DNA of 64,000 nucleotides, from positions 1,673,819 to 1,737,818 of the forward strand of contig NZ_CP114784.1 in NCBI RefSeq assembly GCF_027359575.1, read 5' to 3'. Positions 18,276 through 28,411 of this stretch are shown piece by piece. Position 1 is the stretch's first letter, and every line of letters starts with the position of its first letter. Under the pieces are notes generated by a model that was not told the origin of the DNA, did no database searches, and was given only the letters and a program-made list of their open reading frames with translations. The DNA comes from Prochlorococcus marinus str. MIT 0917. GTDB lineage: Bacteria > Cyanobacteriota > Cyanobacteriia > PCC-6307 > Cyanobiaceae. The translations under genes were made by a program, and so were the position numbers.

Positions 18276-19206
18276 AGAGCCAATATTTATCTGTAAATAA
18301 TTTTATCTTTTCTCTAGTTTTATTTGGTACATGCTCTTTTGGAGTAACTAACGCATTTTTTAATGCATTATGAAAAGAGCTTGAAGGCCTTAATGATGAG
18401 ATTCTTTTAGCGGCAGCAGAGATTATTAATTTTGCAAAATTTGCATTTTCCTGAAGGTTCTCAATGACCATCTCGACAGATACATTTTCGCAATTTTGAT
18501 TCCAGCAATCATAATCAGTAACCATGGACAGGCTTGAGTAAGCGATTTCGGCTTCTTTTGCCAATCTAGCTTCCGTATGGTTTGTCATACCTATTATTGA
18601 GCATCCCCAATTTCTATATAAATTTGATTCTGCTCTTGTTGAAAATGCTGGTCCTTCCATAGCAAGATATGTGCCTCCAGTGTGTATTTTTTTTTCTTCG
18701 GTTAACAATTTTTCTATTTCTTGCGAAAGTATTTGAGAAAGAATTTCGCAAAAAGGATTTGCCATGCTTATGTGAGCTACAACTCCATTGTTAAAAAAAG
18801 TCAATGGTCTTTGATGAGTTCGGTCAATAAATTGATCAGGAATAACAATGTCGCAAGGTTTGATATCTTCTTTTAATGATCCCACAGCTGATGCGGAGAT
18901 TAACCATCTCACGTTTAGAGAGCGCATAGCCCAAATATTTGCTTTATATGGAATTTCGCTTGGGTTTAAAGTATGTTTCTCTCCATGGCGAGCTAGAAAA
19001 ACAATTTCTATTCCAAATAGATTGCCTATTAGTAACTTATTAGAAGGTTTTCCATATGGAGTGTCTAAGCTTAACTCGACTATATTTTTAAGATTTTCAA
19101 TCCTATATAGTCCGCTCCCTCCAATAATTCCTAATCTTGCTTTTTTGAAATCATAGGCATCTGATTGTGTTCCAGAAATATTCAAAAAATCATGTTCACT
19201 GATCAT
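18274..19206 (-). CDS. mtnP: S-methyl-5'-thioadenosine phosphorylase
   Basis: MtnP cleaves methylthioadenosine (from polyamine or ethylene-type chemistry) to adenine and methylthioribose 1-phosphate for methionine salvage. The phosphate-binding motif RLGIIGGSGLY, the FLARHGEKHTLNPSEIPYKA segment and YLAMEGPAFSTRAES with GMTNHTEARLAKE support the family. The start is unclear. ATGs at 19236 and 19206 both precede a non-conserved stretch and overlap the 5' end of the divergent selD fusion; 19206 is used here. A start nearer the GGSGLY core with a non-ATG codon is also possible. Confidence 0.92.
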   Translation of the reverse strand: MISEHDFLNISGTQSDAYDFKKARLGIIGGSGLYRIENLKNIVELSLDTPYGKPSNKLLIGNLFGIEIVFLARHGEKHTLNPSEIPYKANIWAMRSLNVRWLISASAVGSLKEDIKPCDIVIPDQFIDRTHQRPLTFFNNGVVAHISMANPFCEILSQILSQEIEKLLTEEKKIHTGGTYLAMEGPAFSTRAESNLYRNWGCSIIGMTNHTEARLAKEAEIAYSSLSMVTDYDCWNQNCENVSVEMVIENLQENANFAKLIISAAAKRISSLRPSSSFHNALKNALVTPKEHVPNKTREKIKLFTDKYWL

Positions 19207-21369
19207 CTCGTTTTGGCTGGTGGTGGACATACTCATGCCCTTGTGTTGCTCCGATGGGCAATGAATCCAAAATTGAAGCCTGCTGGAATGATTACTTTAG
19301 TTAATAAAGAAAGTACAACCATTTATTCTGGGATGTTTCCAGGGGTCCTGGCAGGTAAATACAAGATTGATAAAATACTAATTGATTTGAGGACTATTGC
19401 TTCAAAAGCCGGCGTTTCATTTGTCATGGCAGAAATTGAGGGGATTGATCTTAAGAAAAAAAAATTACTTTTAGTAGGACGTCCTGAAATTGAATATTCT
19501 TTATTATCCTTAAATATCGGAACAAAAACTAACTTAAATTCTAGATCTTTAATTAGGCGGGATAAAGATTTAGTTGTTCCAATTAAACCTTTTTCCGAAT
19601 CATATAAATTTATTGTTGCCCAAGATATTCATAAGGATGATTCTTTGGCAAAACCATTTGTAATTATTGGTGGTGGATTTGCTGGAATAGAAATAGCTTT
19701 TTCTTTAAGAAAAAGATGGCCAAAAAGATCTATTTTATTAAAAGTCAAATCGGGAAGAAAAATCAATAAGAATCTATTAAGATATTTAAAGGATTTAAAT
19801 ATTGAGATCACACAAAAGAATCCATCTATTTCATATCCACGACTAATATGCACTGGTAATAAATCATATGATTGGATAAAAGATAGTGGTTTGCCTATAG
19901 ATAAGAATGGGAGGGTATTAACAAAAAAAACTCTCCAAGTCCTTAATTATCCTGAATTATTTGCTGTAGGAGATTGTGGAGTAATTAAGCATCATTTTCG
20001 CCCTTCATCTGGAGTGTGGGCAGTTCGTTCGGCAAAACCACTTGCGAAAAATTTAGAGCTTATCAGTAAAGGTTTAAAGCTTGAGGAATGGAAACCTCAA
20101 AGAAAAGCAATACAACTTTTAGATATTAACTTTGCAAATAAAGAATCTAAAGCTTTTATCTCTTGGGGGGGGGTTGTTATGGGCCCTTATAATTTTCTAT
20201 CAAGATTGAAAGAATTAATTGATAAAAAATTTATCTCTAAATTTTATCTTATTAAAAAAATAGATTCAGAAATGTTCTCTGGTACAGAGATGATTAAGTG
20301 TAGAGGATGTGCCGCAAAATTAGCTTTTATTCCATTAAAGTCAGCATTGAATAAATTAGATTTAATAGAAACTTCAACAGATGATTCTATTAATATAGGA
20401 ATATTAAAATCAAGCAAGACTTTGATACAAAGTGTCGATGGATTCCCATCTTTAGTTAGTGATCCATGGTTAAACGGTAGGCTTTTGGCTTTTCATTCTT
20501 GTTCTGATATTTGGGCATGTGGAGGGTCTGTAATCTCTGCACAATCTGTTGTTAAATTACCATCTTTACAAAATCATTTGCAGCAAGAATTGTTATTTCA
20601 ATTATTGGAAGGCATTAATTCTGCTTTGACTATTCAGGGGGCAAAACTTATAGGTGGGCATACATTAGAATCAAGAAAAATATCTGAAGAGCCTTTCTCT
20701 CTAGATATTGAAAGCTCATTAATGGTAAATGGAATTATTGATGAAAAGAAATATTTTTGGTCTAAGGGAGGAATGGAAAAGGGAGATCAAATTCTGATAA
20801 GTCGTCCTTTGGGAACTGGAATTATTTTTGCTGCATTTATGAATGGTCAAATCAAACCTCATTTACTTGATTTAGTTCTAAAAGAAATGAATAGAAGCCA
20901 GCATTATATTGTTAATTATATTAATCAATTAACAAATATAAATTTACATTCAAAAATTATTAATGCATGTACTGATATAACTGGTTTTGGATTACTAGGT
21001 CATTTGTCTGAAATGTTAGAATCTACAAATAACGATAAATTAAAAAAGAATTTAGAACCCTTAAAAATTATCCTTGAGTTGGATAATATACCAGTATATG
21101 ATGGAGTGAAAGAACTTATAGATCAAGGTTTTGAAAGTAGTTTAGCTCCTTCAAATGAAATTTTTTTAAAAAATATTGATGGAGATAAAAACCTCAGATT
21201 TGATCTTGTATCTAATAATTTTTTTTCGAATGAATCGTTTTATAATAAAATGTTAAAGATTTTAATAGACCCACAAACATGTGGACCCTTGGTTGTTAGT
21301 TGTTCTCCCATTCATGCACAAAAACTTATAGTCAAAGGACCTTGGATTAAAATTGGATTTGTTTCTTAA
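19192..21369 (+). CDS. selD: FAD-dependent oxidoreductase fused to selenide, water dikinase (SelD)
   Basis: This is a two-domain protein of about 725 residues. The first half is an NDH-2-like pyridine nucleotide-disulfide oxidoreductase (LVLAGGGHTHALVLLRWA, VIIGGGFAGIEIAFSLR, LFAVGDCG). The second half, from about residue 365, is SelD, which makes selenophosphate from selenide and ATP. The catalytic segment CRGCAAKLAF has Cys373, not selenocysteine; SVDGFPSLVSDPW and TDITGFGLLGHLSEM are SelD motifs. The fusion is known in cyanobacteria and other bacteria. ATG 19192 is preferred over a TTG at 19165, since conserved sequence starts there. The start region overlaps divergent mtnP. Confidence 0.93.
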   Translation: MFTDHLVLAGGGHTHALVLLRWAMNPKLKPAGMITLVNKESTTIYSGMFPGVLAGKYKIDKILIDLRTIASKAGVSFVMAEIEGIDLKKKKLLLVGRPEIEYSLLSLNIGTKTNLNSRSLIRRDKDLVVPIKPFSESYKFIVAQDIHKDDSLAKPFVIIGGGFAGIEIAFSLRKRWPKRSILLKVKSGRKINKNLLRYLKDLNIEITQKNPSISYPRLICTGNKSYDWIKDSGLPIDKNGRVLTKKTLQVLNYPELFAVGDCGVIKHHFRPSSGVWAVRSAKPLAKNLELISKGLKLEEWKPQRKAIQLLDINFANKESKAFISWGGVVMGPYNFLSRLKELIDKKFISKFYLIKKIDSEMFSGTEMIKCRGCAAKLAFIPLKSALNKLDLIETSTDDSINIGILKSSKTLIQSVDGFPSLVSDPWLNGRLLAFHSCSDIWACGGSVISAQSVVKLPSLQNHLQQELLFQLLEGINSALTIQGAKLIGGHTLESRKISEEPFSLDIESSLMVNGIIDEKKYFWSKGGMEKGDQILISRPLGTGIIFAAFMNGQIKPHLLDLVLKEMNRSQHYIVNYINQLTNINLHSKIINACTDITGFGLLGHLSEMLESTNNDKLKKNLEPLKIILELDNIPVYDGVKELIDQGFESSLAPSNEIFLKNIDGDKNLRFDLVSNNFFSNESFYNKMLKILIDPQTCGPLVVSCSPIHAQKLIVKGPWIKIGFVS

Positions 21370-22622
21370 TAAATATTTTTTTCATCAATTAATTTCATTC
21401 TTTGCCGTTTGATTTCTTTTCCTATTTCTGGTCCAGGTTTCCAACCTTTAGCAATTAAGTCATCTCCTTTTATTGGAGACTCTATATACTTCCAATTGAA
21501 TAGCCAATATTTCAAATATTCTTTTAGAGGGTTTTCTTTACATATTTCAAGCATGAAACAAGATTCATTAACATTTATTGCCTCTAAATTTATTGTCCAT
21601 TTTGATGGAGACCAATTTTTATATAAATCATTAGCGATTATAAGTTCAAGATATTTATTTAATTTAAATGCCCCTTGGATAATTTCTTTTTGTTGTTGAT
21701 TTAAGTGTAATCTTTTAGCTAGTGTTATAGGGTTTTTAGATTCATATACTAATGCGATAAGAGGTTCAATATTTGACTTCTTTGCAATGATTATTTTTTC
21801 GATTAGTCTCTTATCATTCTGTAATTTGGAATCTACTATTTTTAGTCCTCCCCAGGTTTGTAGATTTTTTAATGCAGTCTCCCAATATTCACTTTTTAAA
21901 AGTAATTCGAGTTCCATTTTTAATCTTATTGATAATGCTGAAGGTGCCAAATCAGTATTATCTCCAATATGCCACTTCCATGGCCAAAGATTTATTGTAT
22001 CTTTTATTTGCCTTAAGGCTTGACTTGATAGATCAAAATCTAACTTTGCAGAATAGCGAGAAGCCCTAATAATTCTTGTTGGGTCATCTAAAACACTTGA
22101 TTCATGCAAAAAGTCGATTTTCATATTGCAAATAGCATCTAATCCTGAAAATAAATCTATGATTTTATTACCTTTAAGATCAATTGCCATTGCATTTATA
22201 TTAAAGTCTCTCCTGATTAGATCATTATTGATTGTTGATGATTCTACTATTGGATTTTCTCCAGGTATGGGGTAAGTTTCTTCACGAGCAGATGCAATAT
22301 CAACTTTTATATCATTAATTGTTATTTCTGATGTTTTATAAGTTGTATTATTGCGAATTACTTTTACTCTTTCGGGCCCAAGGGTTTTTTGCAATTCTTT
22401 GACATAAGTTGATGTCTCACCTTCTATTACCAAATCTAGATCATTAAAGATAATTTCATAATCTTGGTTTTTAGATTTTGTTATTAAGTCTCTAACAACT
22501 CCTCCAACTATGGCTATAGATTTTATATTTATTGAGACTGCTACATCTAATAGAATAGTTAGAATTCCATTGGGTAATTCTCGTATTTTTTTTTCAATTG
22601 TATCTTTATCAAATAATTCCAT
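21366..22622 (-). CDS. tRNA nucleotidyltransferase / poly(A) polymerase family protein
   Basis: A class II nucleotidyltransferase of 418 residues that adds or repairs the 3' CCA of tRNA, or part of it. Visible are IAIVGGVVRDLI, the catalytic DLDLVIEG, REETYPIPGENP and RRDFNINAMAID, followed by LDDPTRIIRASRYSAKLDF. Since most tRNAs in this genome lack an encoded CCA (the tRNA-Thr here has none), such an enzyme is essential. It overlaps the end of the convergent selD fusion by 4 bases. CCA-adding versus poly(A) or CC-only activity cannot be told by eye. Confidence 0.92.
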   Translation of the reverse strand: MELFDKDTIEKKIRELPNGILTILLDVAVSINIKSIAIVGGVVRDLITKSKNQDYEIIFNDLDLVIEGETSTYVKELQKTLGPERVKVIRNNTTYKTSEITINDIKVDIASAREETYPIPGENPIVESSTINNDLIRRDFNINAMAIDLKGNKIIDLFSGLDAICNMKIDFLHESSVLDDPTRIIRASRYSAKLDFDLSSQALRQIKDTINLWPWKWHIGDNTDLAPSALSIRLKMELELLLKSEYWETALKNLQTWGGLKIVDSKLQNDKRLIEKIIIAKKSNIEPLIALVYESKNPITLAKRLHLNQQQKEIIQGAFKLNKYLELIIANDLYKNWSPSKWTINLEAINVNESCFMLEICKENPLKEYLKYWLFNWKYIESPIKGDDLIAKGWKPGPEIGKEIKRQRMKLIDEKNIY

Positions 22623-22661
22623 GAGATATATGATTTTTAATTTACATTTTTTGTTTAAATT

Positions 22662-25079
22662 TTACTCATCTATTAATTTCAATGGAGCTAATCTTGGGTC
22701 CAGTATTTTGGGTCCCATTCCTGAGAATTTTATAGCAAGTGATATTTTTTCTCCTGAACCAAATACATGTGTTACTTTTCCTTCTCCAAATGAAGAGTGT
22801 TCAACTTTATCGTTGACTGACCATTTTTTACCTGGATAAGGACCTGAATATGTTTTTCTCACTCCATTTTCAGCTCCACTAGGAAAAGAATTTTTATTAC
22901 TTTGGCGATCAATTCTAGTTAGTCTATCTAGATTTTTTTCTCTCCTTAGTGTGGCTCCACCAGATAAAGGGATATCGCCTTTAACAAGATCTTCTGGGAT
23001 TTCGGAAAGAAATATAGATGCGATAGCAGGTTCTCTCATTCCTCCCCACATTCTTCTCTCTGATGCATGAAATAGAAATAGTTTTTCTTTAGCTCTAGTT
23101 AGGCCTACGTAGCAAAGTCGCCTTTCTTCCTCAAGTGAAGATGGATCATCAAGTGATCGATAGCTTGGGAATAAACCTTGCTCCATTCCCACAAGACAAA
23201 CCACAGGAAATTCCAAACCTTTGCTGCTGTGAAGAGTCATTAATGTGACTCGATTTGAAGCAGTGTCTTTATTATCTGCATCGCTTGATAAAGCTGCAGT
23301 TGATAAAAAACCTTCTAAATTTGCATCTTCACTTTCTTCCTGATATTGCAAAGCAGCGTTAACTAATTCTTGAAGATTGCGCCTTCTTTCCTCTGCCTCA
23401 TCTGTTCCTGTTGCAATTAATTCACTTAAGTAGCCACTTTTTTCTAAAACTAATTGAACTAACTCAGCAGGGCTTGAAGAAAGAAGATGACTTTGTAATT
23501 CATTGATAAGTTCACTAAAAATCAAAAGACCTTTAGCAGATCTTCCAGCGAGAGATCTAACAGCCTCGGGGTCATTAACAACTTCCCAAAGAGGAATTTT
23601 TAATTGACTAGCAGCATCGCTCAATCTTTGGACTGTTGTTTTACCTATCCCTCTTTTAGGAACGTTTAAAACTCTTAGAAGGCTTATACTGTCAGATGGG
23701 TTAATTAAAAGTCGTAAATAAGCTAGCAGATCTTTAATTTCTCTTCTGTCATAAAAACGCAATCCTCCAACCACTATGTATGGGATACTCCATCGGACCA
23801 ATGAGTCCTCAATTGCTCTTGATTGAGCATTAGTTCTATAAAGAATAGCCATATCTCCCCAATTTAATTCTGGATTCGAGGCATCTAAAATTCTTAGCCT
23901 ATGAATAACTGCCTCTGCCTCTGCTATTTCATCGTCACATCTTGTTAATTTAATAGGCTCACCTTCTCCCCTAGTAGCTCTAAGAACTTTATCTATTCTT
24001 TCTTTATTGTTGGAAATTAGTGAATTTGCTGCTTCGAGGATGGTAGAGGTAGACCGATAATTTTCTTCAAGTTTTACAAGAGTTGAATCATTTGTATTCT
24101 CCTGGCTTTTCTTCCCAAAGTCCTCTTGGAATCCCATTAGTATCCTAAAGTCCGCAGCTCTAAAGCTATAAATGCTTTGATCTGCATCGCCAACAACAAA
24201 AACTGATCGCTTATTCCAATCTTTAAAAGAAGATGGATTTTTACCATTGGTAACCAATTGTTTAATTAATTCGTATTGGGTCCAATTAGTATCTTGATAT
24301 TCATCGACTAAAACATGTCTAAAACGATTGTGCCAATAAGTTCTAATTTGTTCATTTTGCTTTAGTAATTGAACAGGTATTAATAGAAGATCATCAAAAT
24401 CTAATGCATTATTAGCAGCTAAAGCTTTCCTATAAAGTCTATAAGTTTCAGCGACTAATTTTCCTCTCTGACCTTCTTCACTCTTTGATAAATCATCAGG
24501 AAGTAAACATTGATTTTTGGCATTACTTATGGCCCAGCGGACTTTTTTGGGTTCAAATCTTTTAGGGTCTAATTGTAGGTCTTGTGTAACTATTTCTTTG
24601 ATAAGACTTTGTGCATCTGTTTCATCATATATTGAAAACTGTCTAGTCCAGGTTAATCCTTCAGTATCTTTGAATTTGTCAATGTCAAAACGTAACAATC
24701 TTGCAAATAAGGCGTGAAAAGTTCCTATCCATAATTCACGGCTTATTTCACGGTATATACGATTACGAATTTGTCTTTGTTCTGCAACTTGTAAGGCTGA
24801 CCAGGTCTTGCCATGAATGACATTTGCTAATCTTTTTGCTAAAAGTATTTCAAGTCTATCTTTCATTTCTCTTGCAGCTTTATTGGTAAAAGTGACTGCA
24901 AGAATAGAGCTTGGATCAACTTTATATTCAATAATTAAATGTGCAATTCGATGAGTAAGAGCCCTGGTTTTTCCACTCCCTGCCCCTGCTATAACTAACA
25001 ATGGACCATGAAAATGATCAACTGCTTGAGACTGAGCCTGGTTTAATCCATTTAAAAATATATTGTTTGATTTTTTCAT
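22662..25079 (-). CDS. UvrD/PcrA/Rep-type ATP-dependent DNA helicase
   Basis: A superfamily 1A 3'-5' helicase of 805 residues acting in repair and replication restart. Motifs in order: Q-motif LNQAQSQAVDHF, Walker A IAGAGSGKTRALTHRI, LAVTFTNKAAREMKDR, the DEYQDTN Walker B region, VGDADQSIYSFRAAD, the GIGKTTV segment, TLMTLHSSKGLEFPVVCL and VGLTRAKEKLFLF. The C-terminal Tudor-like VNDKVEHSSFGEGKVTHVFG is typical of PcrA/UvrD. It lies about 40 bases upstream of the CCA enzyme, possibly in one transcript. Confidence 0.95.
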   Translation of the reverse strand: MKKSNNIFLNGLNQAQSQAVDHFHGPLLVIAGAGSGKTRALTHRIAHLIIEYKVDPSSILAVTFTNKAAREMKDRLEILLAKRLANVIHGKTWSALQVAEQRQIRNRIYREISRELWIGTFHALFARLLRFDIDKFKDTEGLTWTRQFSIYDETDAQSLIKEIVTQDLQLDPKRFEPKKVRWAISNAKNQCLLPDDLSKSEEGQRGKLVAETYRLYRKALAANNALDFDDLLLIPVQLLKQNEQIRTYWHNRFRHVLVDEYQDTNWTQYELIKQLVTNGKNPSSFKDWNKRSVFVVGDADQSIYSFRAADFRILMGFQEDFGKKSQENTNDSTLVKLEENYRSTSTILEAANSLISNNKERIDKVLRATRGEGEPIKLTRCDDEIAEAEAVIHRLRILDASNPELNWGDMAILYRTNAQSRAIEDSLVRWSIPYIVVGGLRFYDRREIKDLLAYLRLLINPSDSISLLRVLNVPKRGIGKTTVQRLSDAASQLKIPLWEVVNDPEAVRSLAGRSAKGLLIFSELINELQSHLLSSSPAELVQLVLEKSGYLSELIATGTDEAEERRRNLQELVNAALQYQEESEDANLEGFLSTAALSSDADNKDTASNRVTLMTLHSSKGLEFPVVCLVGMEQGLFPSYRSLDDPSSLEEERRLCYVGLTRAKEKLFLFHASERRMWGGMREPAIASIFLSEIPEDLVKGDIPLSGGATLRREKNLDRLTRIDRQSNKNSFPSGAENGVRKTYSGPYPGKKWSVNDKVEHSSFGEGKVTHVFGSGEKISLAIKFSGMGPKILDPRLAPLKLIDE

Positions 25080-25167
25080 TTTATAGACTGAAAATACATT
25101 AATTTAAATTTAGTTTTAGCTATATTAATAAAGATAATTTTATATTATTTAAGCAGATAAAATAAAG

Positions 25168-25392
25168 TTATGTTATCAAGCTAGAAGTCATATTTTCTTT
25201 TTGTTTATTTAGTTTGGAAAGTATTATCTTGATTTGATTAAGCTCTGAATGAGTTTTGATAATTGCGTTGATTTTTTTCTGAGGCATTTTCAGCTTATTT
25301 GAAATAGTTACCACTTCTTTTTCTAGACGATTTTTGTACTCGGTTAGTTCCTTAATTGATTCTTCCAACTCTTCTTCTGTAGGGCTTTGCAT
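25168..25392 (-). CDS. Small coiled-coil hypothetical protein
   Basis: A 74-residue, charged protein without recognised domains. Heptad-like spacing of Leu/Ile with Lys/Glu through most of its length (from EELEESIKELTEYKNRLEKE onward) suggests a coiled coil. It lies between the helicase gene and cpeB, transcribed away from cpeB. No function can be assigned. Confidence 0.55.
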   Translation of the reverse strand: MQSPTEEELEESIKELTEYKNRLEKEVVTISNKLKMPQKKINAIIKTHSELNQIKIILSKLNKQKENMTSSLIT

Positions 25393-26170
<778 letters not shown>

Positions 26171-26232
26171 ATATTCAACTTTAATTTTAATTCCTCTTCT
26201 AGGGTACTTCCAACCAAATCTTATTAATCATT

Positions 26233-26700
26233 ATGAAATCTGCAGTTACAACCGTTGTAAGCGCAGCTGATGCAGCAGGAAGATTTCCTAGCATGAGCGA
26301 TTTTGAGTCTGTGAAAGGTTCTTTTGATAGGGCAAATGCTCGTCTAGAGGCTGCAGAAAAACTTGCTTCTTGTCTTGATAAATTTACTAATCTTGCTGTT
26401 GATGCTGTGTATGAAAATGGTTCATATGAGCAGGCTAATAAAGATAAGTGCGTGAGAGATATTCATCATTACTTGCGTCTTATCAATTATTGCTTAGTAA
26501 CTGGTGGCACTGGTCCTTTAGATGAATGGGGAATCTCAGGTATGAGAGAAATTATTCGTATCCAGCTACTACCAACAGCTGCATATATAGAAGCATTTAT
26601 TTTTATTCGGGATGAAATTAAGATCAATGATGTTATGAGTCAGCAAGCCGCAACGGAATTCAAAGGATTATTGGATTATTTAATAAACGCACTTGCATAA
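26233..26700 (+). CDS. cpeA: Phycoerythrin alpha subunit, shortened
   Basis: A 155-residue alpha chain, about nine residues shorter than the usual 164. The central bilin site is kept (Cys73 in DKCVRDIHHYLRLINYCL, equivalent to Cys82). The missing residues lie before it, around SYEQANK. The second alpha bilin cysteine (standard Cys139, normally in an RACAP-type loop) is replaced: the corresponding stretch reads RDEIKINDVMSQQ, with no Cys. The chain should therefore carry one bilin rather than two. It forms an operon with cpeB and the HEAT-repeat lyase subunit downstream. Confidence 0.97.
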   Translation: MKSAVTTVVSAADAAGRFPSMSDFESVKGSFDRANARLEAAEKLASCLDKFTNLAVDAVYENGSYEQANKDKCVRDIHHYLRLINYCLVTGGTGPLDEWGISGMREIIRIQLLPTAAYIEAFIFIRDEIKINDVMSQQAATEFKGLLDYLINALA

Positions 26701-26759
26701 AAATAAATTAATTTAATTCAATATTTTTTACGACTTTTAAATAAGTATTTGAAATTATA

Positions 26760-27365
26760 ATGATTGATTCTATAGATTTAAATAAATATATAGAACTTTA
26801 TCAAGATTTCTTGCATCCAAATCCAAATATTAATTCTCAAGCATTTTTGATTTTAAGAAAAGAATTTGAGTCTAAATTTATGAATAATCTTTTAGCTAAT
26901 CTCAAGGAAGAAGATTTATTTCTAAGAAGAAAATCAATATTAGCTTTGGGACGATTTGGAGAAAAGACTTTAAAGTCAATAGTTACATTGTATATGGATA
27001 GTAATAATACAACTGTTAAAGTTAGCTGCCTTAAAACGATGATCAAAGTTGTTGTTAATTTTGATTTAGAAGAATTAACTCAGGAAAATATGTTAGTAGT
27101 GGAATCAGCACTTAATGAAGACGCGCCTGAGATAATATTGACTGTTATTTCTCTTTTGAGGCAATTAGGGGAAACTGGTAGAAATATTTTGATCAAAATT
27201 AGTAGAGATAAAGACTTGTTAAAAGCTAAAGCTTCTATAAGCGCTCTTTTGGAAATGAAAGACCAGACTGTTGATGATTTATTTGATGAATTATTAAATG
27301 ATAAATCTATTGATCCAATGATAAAAGAAGATATTTTAAGAGACAAAAATATTGAATATTCTTGA
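26760..27365 (+). CDS. cpeZ: HEAT-repeat bilin lyase subunit (CpeZ-like)
   Basis: A 201-residue protein with HEAT/PBS-lyase repeats (for example LFLRRKSILALGRFGEKTLK). It follows cpeA by 60 bases on the same strand. In phycoerythrin-containing cyanobacteria, CpeZ acts with CpeY as a chaperone-like partner in attaching phycoerythrobilin to alpha Cys82. Length and position fit CpeZ; the assignment is by size, fold and context rather than a unique motif. It ends 16 bases from the convergent HEAT-repeat gene. Confidence 0.7.
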   Translation: MIDSIDLNKYIELYQDFLHPNPNINSQAFLILRKEFESKFMNNLLANLKEEDLFLRRKSILALGRFGEKTLKSIVTLYMDSNNTTVKVSCLKTMIKVVVNFDLEELTQENMLVVESALNEDAPEIILTVISLLRQLGETGRNILIKISRDKDLLKAKASISALLEMKDQTVDDLFDELLNDKSIDPMIKEDILRDKNIEYS

Positions 27366-27380
27366 TTATTTTTAATTCTT

Positions 27381-28244
27381 TTAGTTATCAATTTTTTTTA
27401 TAGCTAATTTAATTATTTTTCTAACATTTTTATCTTTCTCAATCTTCAGTAGTTCTTTTAGTGGACATATAGCTTCGTTAATATTAAGTTGCATTAAAGA
27501 CAATACTGAGGTTTTTCGAATATCTACACTATTGTTTTTTAATTTTGATATTAAGGTTGGAATAAATGATTCTATTTTATTTAATTTACCAACTAATTTA
27601 ATAGCTTCAATCTGAACATTTTCAGCAGTATCATTAATAGCACCTTCTACTAGCTGAATTGCTTCTTGGTCTTGCGACTGCCTAATGTGTTCTTCAAGTG
27701 CTGAAATTGCAGCTGATTTAACATTTGTGTTTTTTGATTTAGCTGCTCTCTTTATTGCACTTGGTGCTTCGGATCCAATAAATTCTAAACACCAGGCTGC
27801 AAGACCATATTGCATTTCTGTATATTCTCCACTTTCTAAAACAATGATTAAATGATTCACAGCAGCCTCGCCAAAAATCGCAATTGCACCAGCGGCAGAG
27901 AATTGCACTACAGAATCTGAATCATTAGTAAGTGCTTTTATTAAATGAGGTAAGGCTACTGGATCTCCAACTAACTTTATAGTTTTGGCTGCTGCTCTTC
28001 TTTGTATTACGTTTTTACTATTGAGCAGAGCATTAATTAACTCAGGTAAAGCGGCTGTACCTACTTTAGCTAAAGCTTCTGCATGACTTCTTCTAACTAA
28101 ACCATTTTCATCATTAAGACCTTTTATTAAAAACTTGATTTCGTCTTGAATTGATTTTTTCTTACTCCTCATATTTTGGTTGCCACCCTGGGTGTTTGAT
28201 GTCTGTTCTTCTGTTGTTAGATTACTTTTAGAGTAATTATCCAC
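27381..28244 (-). CDS. HEAT-repeat bilin lyase, CpeF/MpeV-like
   Basis: A 287-residue HEAT-repeat protein on the opposite strand within the phycoerythrin cluster. After a hydrophilic N-terminus it has LNDENGLVRRSHAEALAKVG and further repeats up to the C-terminus. The segment QYGLAAWCLEFIGSEAPSAI resembles the CpeF/MpeV/MpeU lyases, which attach the doubly linked bilin of beta subunits. CpeB here keeps both cysteines for that site (Cys50 and Cys61), so such a lyase is expected. The exact orthology (CpeF, MpeV or another E/F-type lyase) is not settled by eye. Confidence 0.65.
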   Translation of the reverse strand: MDNYSKSNLTTEEQTSNTQGGNQNMRSKKKSIQDEIKFLIKGLNDENGLVRRSHAEALAKVGTAALPELINALLNSKNVIQRRAAAKTIKLVGDPVALPHLIKALTNDSDSVVQFSAAGAIAIFGEAAVNHLIIVLESGEYTEMQYGLAAWCLEFIGSEAPSAIKRAAKSKNTNVKSAAISALEEHIRQSQDQEAIQLVEGAINDTAENVQIEAIKLVGKLNKIESFIPTLISKLKNNSVDIRKTSVLSLMQLNINEAICPLKELLKIEKDKNVRKIIKLAIKKIDN

Positions 28245-28411
28245 TTTTTTATTATCGACTTAAAAGCTTCTTATATAATCTAGATTAAACTATTCGCTGC
28301 AATGTTATTACATGTATTTTCATAAATAATATCTTTTTATATTCATCATCAATTTTATGCTGAATATAATGCTCTCAGAGTATCTATTGAATAAAGACCC
28401 TTAAATTTAAA

